This document shows positions 33,512 through 42,479 of a stretch of 64,000 nucleotides of DNA, piece by piece (positions within the stretch are counted from its first letter, which is position 1; every line of letters begins with the position of its first letter). A program made the translations under genes and the position numbers. This DNA comes from Thermophilibacter immobilis. Its GTDB lineage: Bacteria; Actinomycetota; Coriobacteriia; Coriobacteriales; Atopobiaceae. The stretch covers positions 1,488,001 through 1,552,000 of the forward strand of contig NZ_CP063767.1 in the NCBI RefSeq assembly GCF_015277515.1. Reading direction: 5' to 3'. The notes beneath the pieces are model-generated. The model was not told the DNA's origin and ran no database searches. It saw only the letters and a program-made list of their open reading frames with translations.

Positions 33512-33892
33512 CTACGCCTCGGCCTTCCAGAGGCCGTGGACGTTGCAGTACTCGTAGACCGTCACGTCCTTGCCGGCGGGCACGTCAAACGTGGCCTCGG
33601 GAACGTCGCCCGGCTTGAGGTACGTGAGGGCGACGGAGCCCTCGTAGGCGACGGCGATCCACTGGATGTAGTGCTCCTTGAGCATGGGGTGATCGACGGA
33701 ACCGATGTGGGCCGTGAGCTTGTCGCCCTCGCGCGTGACGACGGGCACGTGCTTCTCGGTGGCGGCGTCCGTGGAGTCGGCCACGAGCAGCTCCATGGGC
33801 TCTCCGCAGCAGACGGGCACGGGACCACCATCGTTGATGACAGCGACGATGTTCCCACAGTGATTGCAGCGATAGAACTTGATCTCGGCCAT
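33512..33892 (-). CDS. dfx: Desulfoferrodoxin (superoxide reductase)
   Basis: Reduces superoxide to hydrogen peroxide without making oxygen, an anaerobe's defence. The 126-residue protein starts MAEIKFYRCNHCGNIVAVI (33892) behind GAGAGAGGAAC. The N-terminal rubredoxin-like centre I has Cys in 'CNHCG' and 'VCCGEPM'. The centre II catalytic iron is bound by His in 'EKHVPVV', 'HPMLKEHYIQWI' and by Cys/His in 'YCNVHGLW'. Both centres are intact, so this is a two-iron class I enzyme. It has its own terminator and appears monocistronic. Confidence 0.96.
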   Translation of the reverse strand: MAEIKFYRCNHCGNIVAVINDGGPVPVCCGEPMELLVADSTDAATEKHVPVVTREGDKLTAHIGSVDHPMLKEHYIQWIAVAYEGSVALTYLKPGDVPEATFDVPAGKDVTVYEYCNVHGLWKAEA

Positions 33893-33977
33893 AGCTGTTC
33901 CTCTCTCTTCTTTTCGCGAATCAAGGCCGCCCCTCCGGCGACATGACATCTCCTATGATACCCGCCCCGCGCGGAGG

Positions 33978-35459
33978 TTAGTACGTCGCCCCACGCTCTT
34001 CATCCGCTCGGGAGTCGCGGGGTGCGCCCTCGTAGAAGCAGCCCATGTTGAGCCGGCTCGTCCACTCCCCGATGGTGTGAGCGAACCCGCAGCGCGCGTA
34101 CACGCCTGAGAAGCGCCCGTTGAACAGGTAGAGCCCCTCCATGTTGGACGCCTCGGCAAAGCCCAGCTCGTCGGACATGTCCGGCTTGCCGCGGTGGGGG
34201 CCGTCCACGAGGGTCCCCCTCAGGCAGGCCGTGCGGTACTGCTCCGCGTAGCGCTGGACGACGCCGCCCTCGCGTGCGGTGACGGCCAGCTCGCGGTGCC
34301 ACTCCTCGGGCGTGGCGTCGAGCCCGGCGAGCACGCCGACCGAGTTGTAGCCGCCCGCCGGCTTCACGATCCAGGCGTCCTTATCGGAGAAGCGCGCCAG
34401 ATCGCTCCGTGGCGTGAGCACCTCGGTGTAGGGGACGTGCTCGTGAACGAACCGCAGTTCGTCGGGGGTGAAGACCTCCGCGGCCGCGTCGCTCCACAGC
34501 ACTGCGAAGACGGTCTTCGTGGCGCAGGGCCAGGTGCGAAACCCGCCGATGACGCAGGCGAGGTTCTCCCCGACCGCGCGGACCAGGGCGTCTCTGCCCG
34601 CGCAGGACTTGCCCCATAGCTCTCCGGTCACGGCGCGGCGCCAGACGCAGTCGAGGGGACCGGCTGCGTCGGCCAGGCGCGCCTGCCCGGGCAGCGCCTC
34701 CTCTACGCGCAGGTCGCGCACGTCGGCGAAGCGCGCGTTGACGCCGCGGGCGCGCAGGAGCTCCACGAAGTGGCGCACATCTTCCTCGTCGATGCTCTCG
34801 GCGAAGTCCACGATGGCCAGATCCAGGGGCTTGTCCGCCGCCGACGCCCCACTCCAGCCCCGGTACGTCTCGAGAAGCGCGTCGACCCAGGAGCCGCAGA
34901 TGTCCGGGGACCACAGGCCCGGGTGGGCCGCCTCGAACTGCGCGAACGACGGGGAGAGGCGAATCGCGTGGGCGATCTCGTCGCTTACGACCATGCCGGC
35001 CGAGCCGTCGGTGTTGAGCTCGCAGAACTGGTAGGCGCCCGTCTCCTCGTTGAGGAAGACGTCCACGCGCGCGAGCGGGATCTGCTGCTCGTAGCCCATG
35101 TCAAGGAGGCAGAGCTGCTCGAGGCCGGCATCGAGGGCAAACTGGGCCCGGATGGTCGGGCTCGTGTGAAACGCGCGGGTGAGCTTGTCCATGATGGCAC
35201 CCATGGTCTCGGCGGCGTCACGCAGGAGCTCCACGGTGGGAGCGTCGAAGACCTTGGGCGTGAGCGCCCAGGGCGTGGGGTCACCGTGGTAGAGGGCGTG
35301 CGTGCCGGCAAGGTAGGAGTCGCCCCGGGCGCGGCCGGACGCGTCGCCGTCCCGAGCGCGGACTATCTGGTTGAACTCGTCCTCGAGTGCGCGCGAGCCG
35401 AGCCTCATGTCGCTCCCCGCGTCATTCTCTTCATCGTCTTCCACGTCATTCTCTGTCAT
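33978..35459 (-). CDS. Glutathionylspermidine synthase-like ATP-grasp protein
   Basis: A 493-residue protein of the glutathionylspermidine-synthase pre-ATP-grasp/ATP-grasp family. Typical blocks are 'LLDMGYEQQIPLARVDVFLNEETGAYQFCELNTDGSAGM', with its E-x-N-x-D metal/substrate cluster, 'FAVLWSDAAAEVFTPDELRFVHEHVPYTEVL' and the nucleotide-binding 'DAWIVKPAGGYNSVGVLAG', ending in 'CGFAHTIGEWTSRLNMGCFYEG'. The family ligates carboxylates to amines, but the acceptor is unknown and no trypanothione-type pathway is visible. The N-terminal 20 residues are very acidic, so MRLGSRALEDEF could be the real start. Confidence 0.8.
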   Translation of the reverse strand: MTENDVEDDEENDAGSDMRLGSRALEDEFNQIVRARDGDASGRARGDSYLAGTHALYHGDPTPWALTPKVFDAPTVELLRDAAETMGAIMDKLTRAFHTSPTIRAQFALDAGLEQLCLLDMGYEQQIPLARVDVFLNEETGAYQFCELNTDGSAGMVVSDEIAHAIRLSPSFAQFEAAHPGLWSPDICGSWVDALLETYRGWSGASAADKPLDLAIVDFAESIDEEDVRHFVELLRARGVNARFADVRDLRVEEALPGQARLADAAGPLDCVWRRAVTGELWGKSCAGRDALVRAVGENLACVIGGFRTWPCATKTVFAVLWSDAAAEVFTPDELRFVHEHVPYTEVLTPRSDLARFSDKDAWIVKPAGGYNSVGVLAGLDATPEEWHRELAVTAREGGVVQRYAEQYRTACLRGTLVDGPHRGKPDMSDELGFAEASNMEGLYLFNGRFSGVYARCGFAHTIGEWTSRLNMGCFYEGAPRDSRADEERGATY

Positions 35460-35535
35460 GCTGCCTGCCTCCCCGTCTGGCGATTGCTCTTACGCACCCG
35501 GGGCCTCTCCGAACGCGCATCCCTGAGACCCCTCC

Positions 35536-38500
35536 CTACGCCACCTTGACGCAGCCGCCCGAGCCCACCAGGTCGATCATCTCGGCCAGAAGGACCATGT
35601 TGTGCGCGTCGACGCGGCAGGGCAGCTCCATGCACATGACGTCGCCGCACGTCGACTCCACGCGCAGCTCGACGTGGTCGAGGCCGGGATAGCGCGCGAG
35701 GATCCTCCCCAGGCTGTCCATGTAGGAGCGCGTAAGCAGCGAGGAGGGCATGTTCACCTCGAGGACCTTGGGGCGGTTGGACTTCTCGTCCAAGACGAGC
35801 GGCTCCACGGACAGGCAGATGATCTGGTTCCCGCGATCCGAGCGCTCGAGCTTGCCCTCGACCTTCACGAAGACGTCGGAGGCCGAATCGCCGGTCTCCT
35901 CGTCCACCTCGCCGGCCAGGGTCGCCGCGCACTTCTTGTAGAGCTTGGGGAAGACCACGAGCGTGACCTCTCCCTCCATGTCCTCGAGCGTGACGATGGC
36001 CATGGAGTCGCCGTTCTTGGTGGTCTTCTTCTGCACGGCCGTGACCATCCCCGCCAGGCGCAGGGGCTTGCCCTCGGCCACCTTGAAGCGCTCACGGACG
36101 CCGCCCGAGGGGTCGGCCACCTCCTCGGAGACCTCGATGTCGGCGATCGTGTAGTCGCGGTTCTTGGCCAGCGCGTACTCGTAGGGGCGCAGCGGGTGGT
36201 CGGAGACGTACAGGCCCAGGACCTCGTGCTCGCGGGAGAGCTTGATCGAGCGGTCCCACTCCACGTTGTCCGGCTCGGGGATGCTGCTCTCGAAGCCTGA
36301 GCCCTCCACGTCGCCGAAGAGGTCGAACATTGAGAACTGCCCGACGGCGCGCTGCTTCTGGCGCCGGGTGGCGGCGTCGACGACGTTCTCGGGGTTGGTC
36401 TTGTCCACGAAGCGCATGAGCTGCATGCGCGTGTAGCCGGTGGAGTCGAAGGCCCCCGAGCAGATGAGCGCCTCGACGACGCGGCGGTTGGCCTGGCCGG
36501 AGTCCATGCGGTCCACGAAGTCGTGCAAGTTCTTGAAGGGGCCGGCCTTCTCGCGCTCGGCCATGATGGCCTCGCCCACGCCCTCGCCCACGCCGCGGAT
36601 GCCCGCGAAGCCAAAGCGGACGCCCTCGCTCGTGGCCGTGAAGTCGCGGCCCGACTCGTTGATGTCGGGGGGCAGGATGTCCACGCCCTCGTGGCGGTAG
36701 GCGGTGACGTAGTGGACGATCTTGTCGGTCTTGCCCATGTAGCTCGTGAGGACCGAGGCCATGTACTCGCGCGGGTAGTGGGCCTTGAGCCAGGCCGTCT
36801 GCATGACGAGGATGGCGTAGCCGGCCGAGTGGGACTTGTTGAACGCGTAGGAGGCGAACTTCAAGACGTCGGCCCAGATGCGCTCGGCGAGCTCGCGCCT
36901 GTAGCCATTGCGCTCGGCTCCGTTGGTCCAGTGCGCGTGCATGGTCTCGTCGGTGCCGTCGTCCCAGTGCTGGACCGTCTCCTCCATGAGCTTGATCTTC
37001 TTCTTGGCCACGGCCTTTCTGACCTTGTCGGACTCGCCCGCCGAGAAGCCCGACATCTTCATGGAGATCTGCATGACCTGCTCCTGGTAGACGATCGTGC
37101 CGTACGTCTCCTCCAGGATGTCGGCGAGGCGGTCGTCGTAGTAGACGACCTCCTTCTTGCCGTTCATGCGGTCGATGTAGTCGGTGACCATGCCGGCGCC
37201 CAAAGGGCCGGGGCGGTACAGGGCGATAAGGGCGACGACCTGCTTGTACTCGGTCGGCTTCATGCCCTTGATCGTGGACGTCATGCCTGCGGACTCGATC
37301 TGAAAGACGCCCGCGGTGCGGCCCTCGCGCATGAGCCGGTAGATCTCGGGGTCGTCGAAGGGGATCTTGTCCACGTCTATGTCGATGCCGTAGTTGGCCT
37401 TGATGTTGGCCTTGGCGCGGCTGATGACCGTGAGGGTGCGCAGGCCCAAAAAGTCCATCTTGAGCAGGCCCATGTCCGCGACCGAGTGGCCCTCGTACTG
37501 GGTGATCTCGACGCCGCCCTTGGTGTCCATCTTGGTGGGCACGTGGTCGTTGACGGGCGTGGGGGCTATGAGGACGGCGCAGGCGTGGACGCCCTCGCCG
37601 CGGTGCAGGCCCTCGATCGAGAGCGCGGCGTCGATGATGCGCGTGGCGTCGGGGTCGGTCCGGTAGGCCTCCTCGAAGTCCGGGGAGTACTGGTCGGGGG
37701 CGTCATCGGACTTGTGCAGAGCGTGGTCGAGCGTGAGCCTAGGGTCGTTGGAGATCATCTTGGAGAGCTTCTGGCCGGCCCAGACGGGAAAGCTCAGCAC
37801 GCGCGCGGCGTCGTTGATGGCCTGCTTGGCCTTGATCGTGGAGTAGGTGATGACGTGGCAGACGCGCTCGGGGCCGTAGAGCTGGCGGACGTGCTCGACG
37901 ACCTCGAGGCGGCGCTCGTCGTCGAAGTCCATGTCGATATCAGGCATCTCAGAGCGCTGCGGGGACAGGAACCGCTCGAACATGAGGCCGTTCTCGAGCG
38001 GGTCAAACGTGGTGATGTCCATGGCATAGGCCACGATGGCGCCGGCGGCAGATCCTCGTCCCGGCCCCACGCCGATGCCGTTCTGCTTGGCCCACCTCAC
38101 GTACTCCTGGACGATGAGGAAGTAGTCGGCGAAGCCCTTGTCGCAGATGATCTTGTACTCGTACTCGAAGCGCTCCGAGACGTTGGTCCCGGCGACCACC
38201 GTGTTCTTCCAGTCAGGGCCGTAGCGGCGGGCGAGCCCCTCCTCGCACTCCTTGCGGAAGCGCTCCTCGGAGGTCTCGCCGGGCGCGAGGTCAGGGAACT
38301 TGGGCAGGTACATGTGGGTCCAGTCGAGCTCGTAGCTGCACTTGTCGGCGACCTCGAGGGTGTTTTCGATGACCTCGGGCGCCCACGAGAAGAGCTCGCG
38401 CATCTCGTCCTCGCTCTTGAGGTAGAACTCGGAGCCCGTCATGCGCTTGCGGTTGGCGTCGTCGAGCTTGGAGGCCGTGCCGATGCAGCTGAGCACGTCC

Positions 38501-39363
38501 TGGGTGGGGGCGTCGTCGCGCGTGAGGTAGTGGTTGTCGTTGGTGGCGATGACCTTGATGCCCAGCTCGTGGCCGAGGCGCACGATCTGCTCGGAGAGGG
38601 TGCGGTCGCTGAAGCCGCCCCAGCTGGGGTCGGACAGGCCGTGGTCCTGGACCTCGAGGTAGAAGTCATCGCCGAAAATCTCGCGGTACGTGAGCGCCCA
38701 GAGGCGCGCCTCGTCGGCGCGACCGGCGAAGTACATCTGCGGGATGATGCCCGACACACACGCCGAGCTGCAGATGATTCCCTCATGGTAGCGGCGCAGC
38801 ATCTCGAGGGTCGTGCGCGGGTAGTAGTAGAACATGTCACCCGAGGCGGCCTCGGACATCATCTTCATGAGGTTCACGTAGCCGCGCTCGTTCTTGGCCA
38901 GCAGTATCAGGTGGTAGCGGTGCTGCTTGGTGCCCTTCTCGATGCAGTCGTCCGTGATGAAGTAGGCCTCGCAGCCAAAGACGGGCTTGATCGTGAGGGA
39001 GGGCCGGTTGGCCTGCACAGCCGCGAGGTCGTGCGCCTGGCCCCAGACGCGGACGTCCGAGGCCCACTGCGCGTGGGCGCAGTCGTGACCGGCGGCCTCT
39101 GCGGCGTCGGCGGGGGGCTCCTCGAGCTCCCAGCCCTTCTCGAAGCACTCGACGTCGTGCTTCCACTGGTGCATGTCCTGCTGGGCATCGTTGTACTTGC
39201 GGCACTCGAGGTCGAACTCGGGAACGCCGAACATGTAACCGTGATCCGTGAGGGCCAGGGCCGGCATCTTGAGGTCGACGGCCCGCCTGACCATAGCCGG
39301 CACGCGCGTGGCGGCATCCAGGATCGAGAAGTCCGAGTGATTGTGAAGGTGAACGAAGGCCAT
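35536..39363 (-). CDS. dnaE: DNA polymerase III subunit alpha
   Basis: Replicative polymerase, 1275 residues. The N-terminal PHP domain starts 'FVHLHNHSDFSILDAA' and 'ALALTDHGYMFGV'. The palm aspartates are in 'PDIDMDFDDERR' (about residues 472-481), with 'GPGRGSAAGAIVAYA' before it and 'MDFLGLRTLTVI' after. Fingers and beta-binding parts, then a C-terminal OB fold ('LRLAGMVTAVQKKTTKNGDSMAIVTLEDMEGEVTLVVFP'), follow. An unusual insertion of about 70 residues interrupts the PHP domain between 'GVPEF' and 'KPVFGCEAYF' (about residues 54-122). Polymerase motifs are complete. It may carry PHP exonuclease activity, as in other actinobacterial DnaE enzymes. Confidence 0.97.
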   Translation of the reverse strand: MAFVHLHNHSDFSILDAATRVPAMVRRAVDLKMPALALTDHGYMFGVPEFDLECRKYNDAQQDMHQWKHDVECFEKGWELEEPPADAAEAAGHDCAHAQWASDVRVWGQAHDLAAVQANRPSLTIKPVFGCEAYFITDDCIEKGTKQHRYHLILLAKNERGYVNLMKMMSEAASGDMFYYYPRTTLEMLRRYHEGIICSSACVSGIIPQMYFAGRADEARLWALTYREIFGDDFYLEVQDHGLSDPSWGGFSDRTLSEQIVRLGHELGIKVIATNDNHYLTRDDAPTQDVLSCIGTASKLDDANRKRMTGSEFYLKSEDEMRELFSWAPEVIENTLEVADKCSYELDWTHMYLPKFPDLAPGETSEERFRKECEEGLARRYGPDWKNTVVAGTNVSERFEYEYKIICDKGFADYFLIVQEYVRWAKQNGIGVGPGRGSAAGAIVAYAMDITTFDPLENGLMFERFLSPQRSEMPDIDMDFDDERRLEVVEHVRQLYGPERVCHVITYSTIKAKQAINDAARVLSFPVWAGQKLSKMISNDPRLTLDHALHKSDDAPDQYSPDFEEAYRTDPDATRIIDAALSIEGLHRGEGVHACAVLIAPTPVNDHVPTKMDTKGGVEITQYEGHSVADMGLLKMDFLGLRTLTVISRAKANIKANYGIDIDVDKIPFDDPEIYRLMREGRTAGVFQIESAGMTSTIKGMKPTEYKQVVALIALYRPGPLGAGMVTDYIDRMNGKKEVVYYDDRLADILEETYGTIVYQEQVMQISMKMSGFSAGESDKVRKAVAKKKIKLMEETVQHWDDGTDETMHAHWTNGAERNGYRRELAERIWADVLKFASYAFNKSHSAGYAILVMQTAWLKAHYPREYMASVLTSYMGKTDKIVHYVTAYRHEGVDILPPDINESGRDFTATSEGVRFGFAGIRGVGEGVGEAIMAEREKAGPFKNLHDFVDRMDSGQANRRVVEALICSGAFDSTGYTRMQLMRFVDKTNPENVVDAATRRQKQRAVGQFSMFDLFGDVEGSGFESSIPEPDNVEWDRSIKLSREHEVLGLYVSDHPLRPYEYALAKNRDYTIADIEVSEEVADPSGGVRERFKVAEGKPLRLAGMVTAVQKKTTKNGDSMAIVTLEDMEGEVTLVVFPKLYKKCAATLAGEVDEETGDSASDVFVKVEGKLERSDRGNQIICLSVEPLVLDEKSNRPKVLEVNMPSSLLTRSYMDSLGRILARYPGLDHVELRVESTCGDVMCMELPCRVDAHNMVLLAEMIDLVGSGGCVKVA

Positions 39364-39607
39364 GGGGCTCCTTGCGTGCGTCGTCGCGTCGGCGTGCGGG
39401 CAGCGTACGGGCGGGATGCGGGCAGCGGCGCGTCAGTTTATCGCCTTCTAGAATAGCCTAAGGCGCGGGCGCGCACAGGCCGCAACGCATGGGCACGAGC
39501 TGCGCTTCATTGCTTTTGCGCAGGTCAAAGATGCAGAGTTTCTCCGCAAACGGAGGTCTTCTCGCACCTGCCGGCCCCTCCCCGCGCGCCGTTGCCCGAA
39601 GATATGA

Positions 39608-39730
39608 GAATTGGGGAGCAAGTTTTATGAATGACGGGCCTGAGACGACCGGCGCGCGTCTGCCAACTGGAAAAACGCTGTCACCGGCGTCAAAAAGAAG
39701 AGTGCAGCGTCAAGAACTCGCCCCCCATTC
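39608..39730 (+). repeat. Intergenic inverted-end element, copy C
   Basis: About 123 bp bounded by GAATTGGGGAGC and, at the other end, CGCCCCCCATTC, which pair imperfectly. The loop core CCAACTGGAAAAACGCTG (39663-39680) matches the cores of copies B, D and E. It is more diverged than A and D, whose ends (ATTGGGGC/GCCCCAAT) it still resembles. Confidence 0.6.
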
Positions 39731-39957
39731 CACCCGTGGCGCGATGCGGCCCCTCTGGGCAGACGGACACACGGCCCTAAGCGTCACCAGGCAGCCCCCG
39801 TCCGTCACCTCGCGTATCTTGCGACGTGCGGCACGTGAACGAGAGGCTTTCGAGCACGCTGAGCGGTCGCAGTTTGGACCTTCGACACACCGGAGGAGCT
39901 GGCACCAGCCTCGATTTTAATATTTCTTCGCGCTAACGGGCTGATCTGAGATTCACG

Positions 39958-40002
39958 CTACGCAAACCAGCATTTTTATCATCAGAACGCCGGTTTGCGT
40001 AG
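39958..40002. repeat. Perfect 11-bp inverted repeat
   Basis: CTACGCAAACC (39958-39968) pairs perfectly with GGTTTGCGTAG (39992-40002) over a 23-base AT-rich loop that includes CATTTTTATCATCAG. It lies in the non-coding stretch upstream of the DUF438 gene. Confidence 0.7.
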
Positions 40003-40167
40003 CTGCTTCGTCAGCGGGCATTGCGGCGAAGCGAGGCGAACCGGCCTTCTTTGGGATTCCATCTTTCTTGTTGGTATGACAACGTCATTCTCATAGCAAT
40101 CCAGTAGGATTTAGCCATACGGTCAGAAGAGGGGGCGATTTATCCCCCAGCGAATAGGAGACGCGCC

Positions 40168-41772
40168 ATGAAAAAGACGCTCGACCTTAAAAAGACGGTG
40201 TACGAGCTCGTCGCTGCGGACCCCGAGGTAAAGGACGTCATGGTCGCCCTGGGGTTCAAGGACATCACCAAGCCGCTGGCGCTCGACACCGTCGGCAAGA
40301 TCATGACCATCCCCAAGGGGGCCGCAATCAAGGGAATCGACCTCACGCAGGTGATTTCCACCTTCGAGGAGCGTGGATTCGAGATTGTCGGCACCACCGA
40401 CTCCGCCGAGGCCAGCCTCGGCCTCACGGAAGTCGCCGATGCGCCCACGCCAGCCCCAGCCGCTCAGGACGCGCCCGCCGACACCCCCGAGGCACGCGCC
40501 GAGCTGCTCAAGGGCTACGTCGCGCGTCTCTCGGCAGGCGAGGACCTTGAGGTGGTGCGCGCCGAGTTCGTGCGGAACTTCGAGAGCGTCGACGCCGCGG
40601 AGATCGCGCGGGCCGAGCAGGAGCTCATCCAGGGTGGCGCCAAGGTCTCCGACGTGCAGAGGCTCTGCGACGTCCACTCGGCGCTCTTCCATGGGGCGAC
40701 CATGCAGGAGCAGCTCATCGCCCGTGCGGGGGCAGCCGTGCGGGAGAAGCTGGGAGAGTCAGCCGGAGAAGCGGGAGCTCCGGCCAAAGACGCCTCCCAG
40801 GAGACGGCCGCGCTCGCGTGCTCCCGGATAGACGGCCACCCCGTCAACGTGTTCATGCGGGAGAACGAGTCGATCGCCGCCCTCATCGCCGCCGCGCGGG
40901 CGAGCCTTGCCTCCGAAGCCTCCGCGCAGCAGACCACCGAGAAGCTCCAGGACCTGCGCTGTGCCACCGTGCACTACGCGCGCAAGGGCGATCTCATCTA
41001 TCCGCTGCTCAACCGCACCTACGCCTTCTCTGGCCCGTCCGAGGTCATGTGGAGCGTGGACGACGAGATTCGCGACGAGCTGAGGCTCCTCGCCGAGGCG
41101 GGCCCGGCGCTTCCCGACTTCTCCTCGCGCGCCGACAAGGTCCTCACCCGCGCCGAGGAGATGGTCTACAAGGAGAACAACATCCTGTTCCCCCTCTGTG
41201 CGCAGCAGTTCTCCGAGGAGGATTGGATGCGCATCTACTACGAGATGAGCGCCTACGAGACCTGCCTTGCCGGGGGCTGCCCCGTCTGGGACGCGGCCGA
41301 GGAGAGGCGCGCGGAGCTCAAGACCGTCGGCGGCAGACCCGCCCAGGCCGCACATGAGAACGCCCAAAAGGACGATGGCGCGGGGGCCGGCCTCATCACC
41401 CTTGGGAGCGGCCACATGACAGCGTCCCAGATCGAGGCGGTTCTCGACACGGTCCCCATGGAGCTCACCTTCGTGGACGAGGACAACGTAAACCGGTACT
41501 TCAACGACGGCGAGAAGCTCTTCAAGCGCCCCGACATGGCGATCGACCGCGACGTCTTCTCCTGCCATCCTCCCAAGGTCGAGACCATGGTGCGTCAGAT
41601 TCTGGAGAGCTTCCGCACGGGAGAGCAGGATCACGTGGACGTGTGGGCGAACAAGGCAGGCGAGCCGGTCCTCGTCCGCTACATCGCCGTGCGCGACGGC
41701 TCGGGAACGTACCTGGGAACGCTCGAGTGCGTCCAGAACATGAGATTTGCCGAGGAGCACTTCAAGGCCTAG
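40168..41772 (+). CDS. DUF438 protein with DUF1858, hemerythrin-like and PAS domains
   Basis: 534 residues behind AATAGGAG. Domains in order: an N-terminal DUF1858-like module (about 1-75, 'KKTVYELVAADPEVKDVMVALGFKDI'), an Ala/Pro linker, DUF438 (about 110-185, 'LLKGYVARLSAGEDLEVVRAEF'), a hemerythrin-like HHE helical bundle (about 215-390; 'GHPVNVFMREN', 'CATVHYARKGDLIYPLLNRT', 'KENNILFPLCAQQFSEEDW') with the expected His/Glu ligands only partly conserved, and a PAS domain (about 405-530, 'MELTFVDEDNVNRYFND', 'HPPKVETMVRQIL'). Relatives are linked to nitric oxide, oxygen or iron-cluster stress. Two short-gap neighbours follow on the same strand. Confidence 0.88.
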   Translation: MKKTLDLKKTVYELVAADPEVKDVMVALGFKDITKPLALDTVGKIMTIPKGAAIKGIDLTQVISTFEERGFEIVGTTDSAEASLGLTEVADAPTPAPAAQDAPADTPEARAELLKGYVARLSAGEDLEVVRAEFVRNFESVDAAEIARAEQELIQGGAKVSDVQRLCDVHSALFHGATMQEQLIARAGAAVREKLGESAGEAGAPAKDASQETAALACSRIDGHPVNVFMRENESIAALIAAARASLASEASAQQTTEKLQDLRCATVHYARKGDLIYPLLNRTYAFSGPSEVMWSVDDEIRDELRLLAEAGPALPDFSSRADKVLTRAEEMVYKENNILFPLCAQQFSEEDWMRIYYEMSAYETCLAGGCPVWDAAEERRAELKTVGGRPAQAAHENAQKDDGAGAGLITLGSGHMTASQIEAVLDTVPMELTFVDEDNVNRYFNDGEKLFKRPDMAIDRDVFSCHPPKVETMVRQILESFRTGEQDHVDVWANKAGEPVLVRYIAVRDGSGTYLGTLECVQNMRFAEEHFKA

Positions 41773-41785
41773 GGAGGCCGCGACC

Positions 41786-42430
41786 ATGAACAGGGTTTTC
41801 TCCGTAGCGCGCGAGCACGCCCCCAAAGACGGGCTCACCATCTCGACCCCGGCGAGGCTCGCCTCCGAGACCTCGATCACGTGGTTCTCGCTCGGGTCGG
41901 GGACCGACATCAGTGCCGAGAGCTACGACGCCCCCGTCCTGTACGTGGGGATGACGGGAGAGGGCCGGTTCGGCAACGGAGCCGTCGACGGTCTGCGCCT
42001 GGGCGAGGGCGACGCGCTTCTCGTGGCACCCGACACCCCGTGCGGGGCGTCCACCGAGGAGGGGCTCGTATATGCAGAGGTCATGCCAAGAAAGGATCTG
42101 ACCATGAACAAGGCAGTGCACGCGGGCGAGGTCTTCAAGCTGGCCGAGCTTCTCCCCTACGAGGACGGGAGCGTCGTCAACATGGACGTCGCATCCAACG
42201 AGGCGATGAAGTTCGTCGTCATGGCGTTCGACGACGGCCAGGCGCTGAGCCCGCATCGGGCCCCCGGCGACGCGCTCGTCTTCGCCCTTGAGGGCAGGGC
42301 CACGATCGGCTACGAGGGAGACGACTACCCCATCGAGGCCGGCCAGACGTTTCGCTTCGAGAAGGGCGGGCTGCACGCGGTCACGGCCAACGGCCGGTTC
42401 AAGATGGCGTTGCTGCTGACGCTCAGGTAG
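41786..42430 (+). CDS. Double-cupin domain protein
   Basis: 214 residues, starting MNRVFSVAREHAPKDG 13 bp after the DUF438 gene, behind AGGGAGG. Two small beta-barrels are apparent: about residues 40-100 ('VLYVGMTGEGRFGN', 'LGEGDALLVAPDTPCG') and about 140-210 ('SPHRAPGDALVFALEGRATIGYEGDDYPIEAGQTFRFEKGGLHAV'). The second has the G-x5-H-x3-4-E-like metal region reduced to one clear His before and one after, so metal binding is uncertain. Probably a stress or redox-linked sensor or binding protein cotranscribed with its neighbour. Confidence 0.8.
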   Translation: MNRVFSVAREHAPKDGLTISTPARLASETSITWFSLGSGTDISAESYDAPVLYVGMTGEGRFGNGAVDGLRLGEGDALLVAPDTPCGASTEEGLVYAEVMPRKDLTMNKAVHAGEVFKLAELLPYEDGSVVNMDVASNEAMKFVVMAFDDGQALSPHRAPGDALVFALEGRATIGYEGDDYPIEAGQTFRFEKGGLHAVTANGRFKMALLLTLR

Positions 42431-42479
42431 CGGCGACGCGGCCGGCCTGGCCAACGTGACTGAAAGCGAGGCATTCGAG

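Larger units (their letters stand above)
39364..40167. other. 804-bp gene-free region between divergent dnaE and the DUF438 gene
   Basis: No frame here looks coding. It holds repeat copy C (39608-39730), a small hairpin CTCCG-caaa-CGGAG (39542-39555) flanked by GCAGGT/ACCTGC, a long inverted repeat at 39958-40002, and near the downstream gene a short palindrome ATGAC-aac-GTCAT (40076-40088) in a region that should contain that gene's promoter. Confidence 0.6.

Noticed and set aside
36523-39456. A 977-codon plus-strand open frame
   Set aside because: Entirely antisense to dnaE, whose catalytic motifs are complete; the translation is Val/Gly/Leu/His low-complexity.
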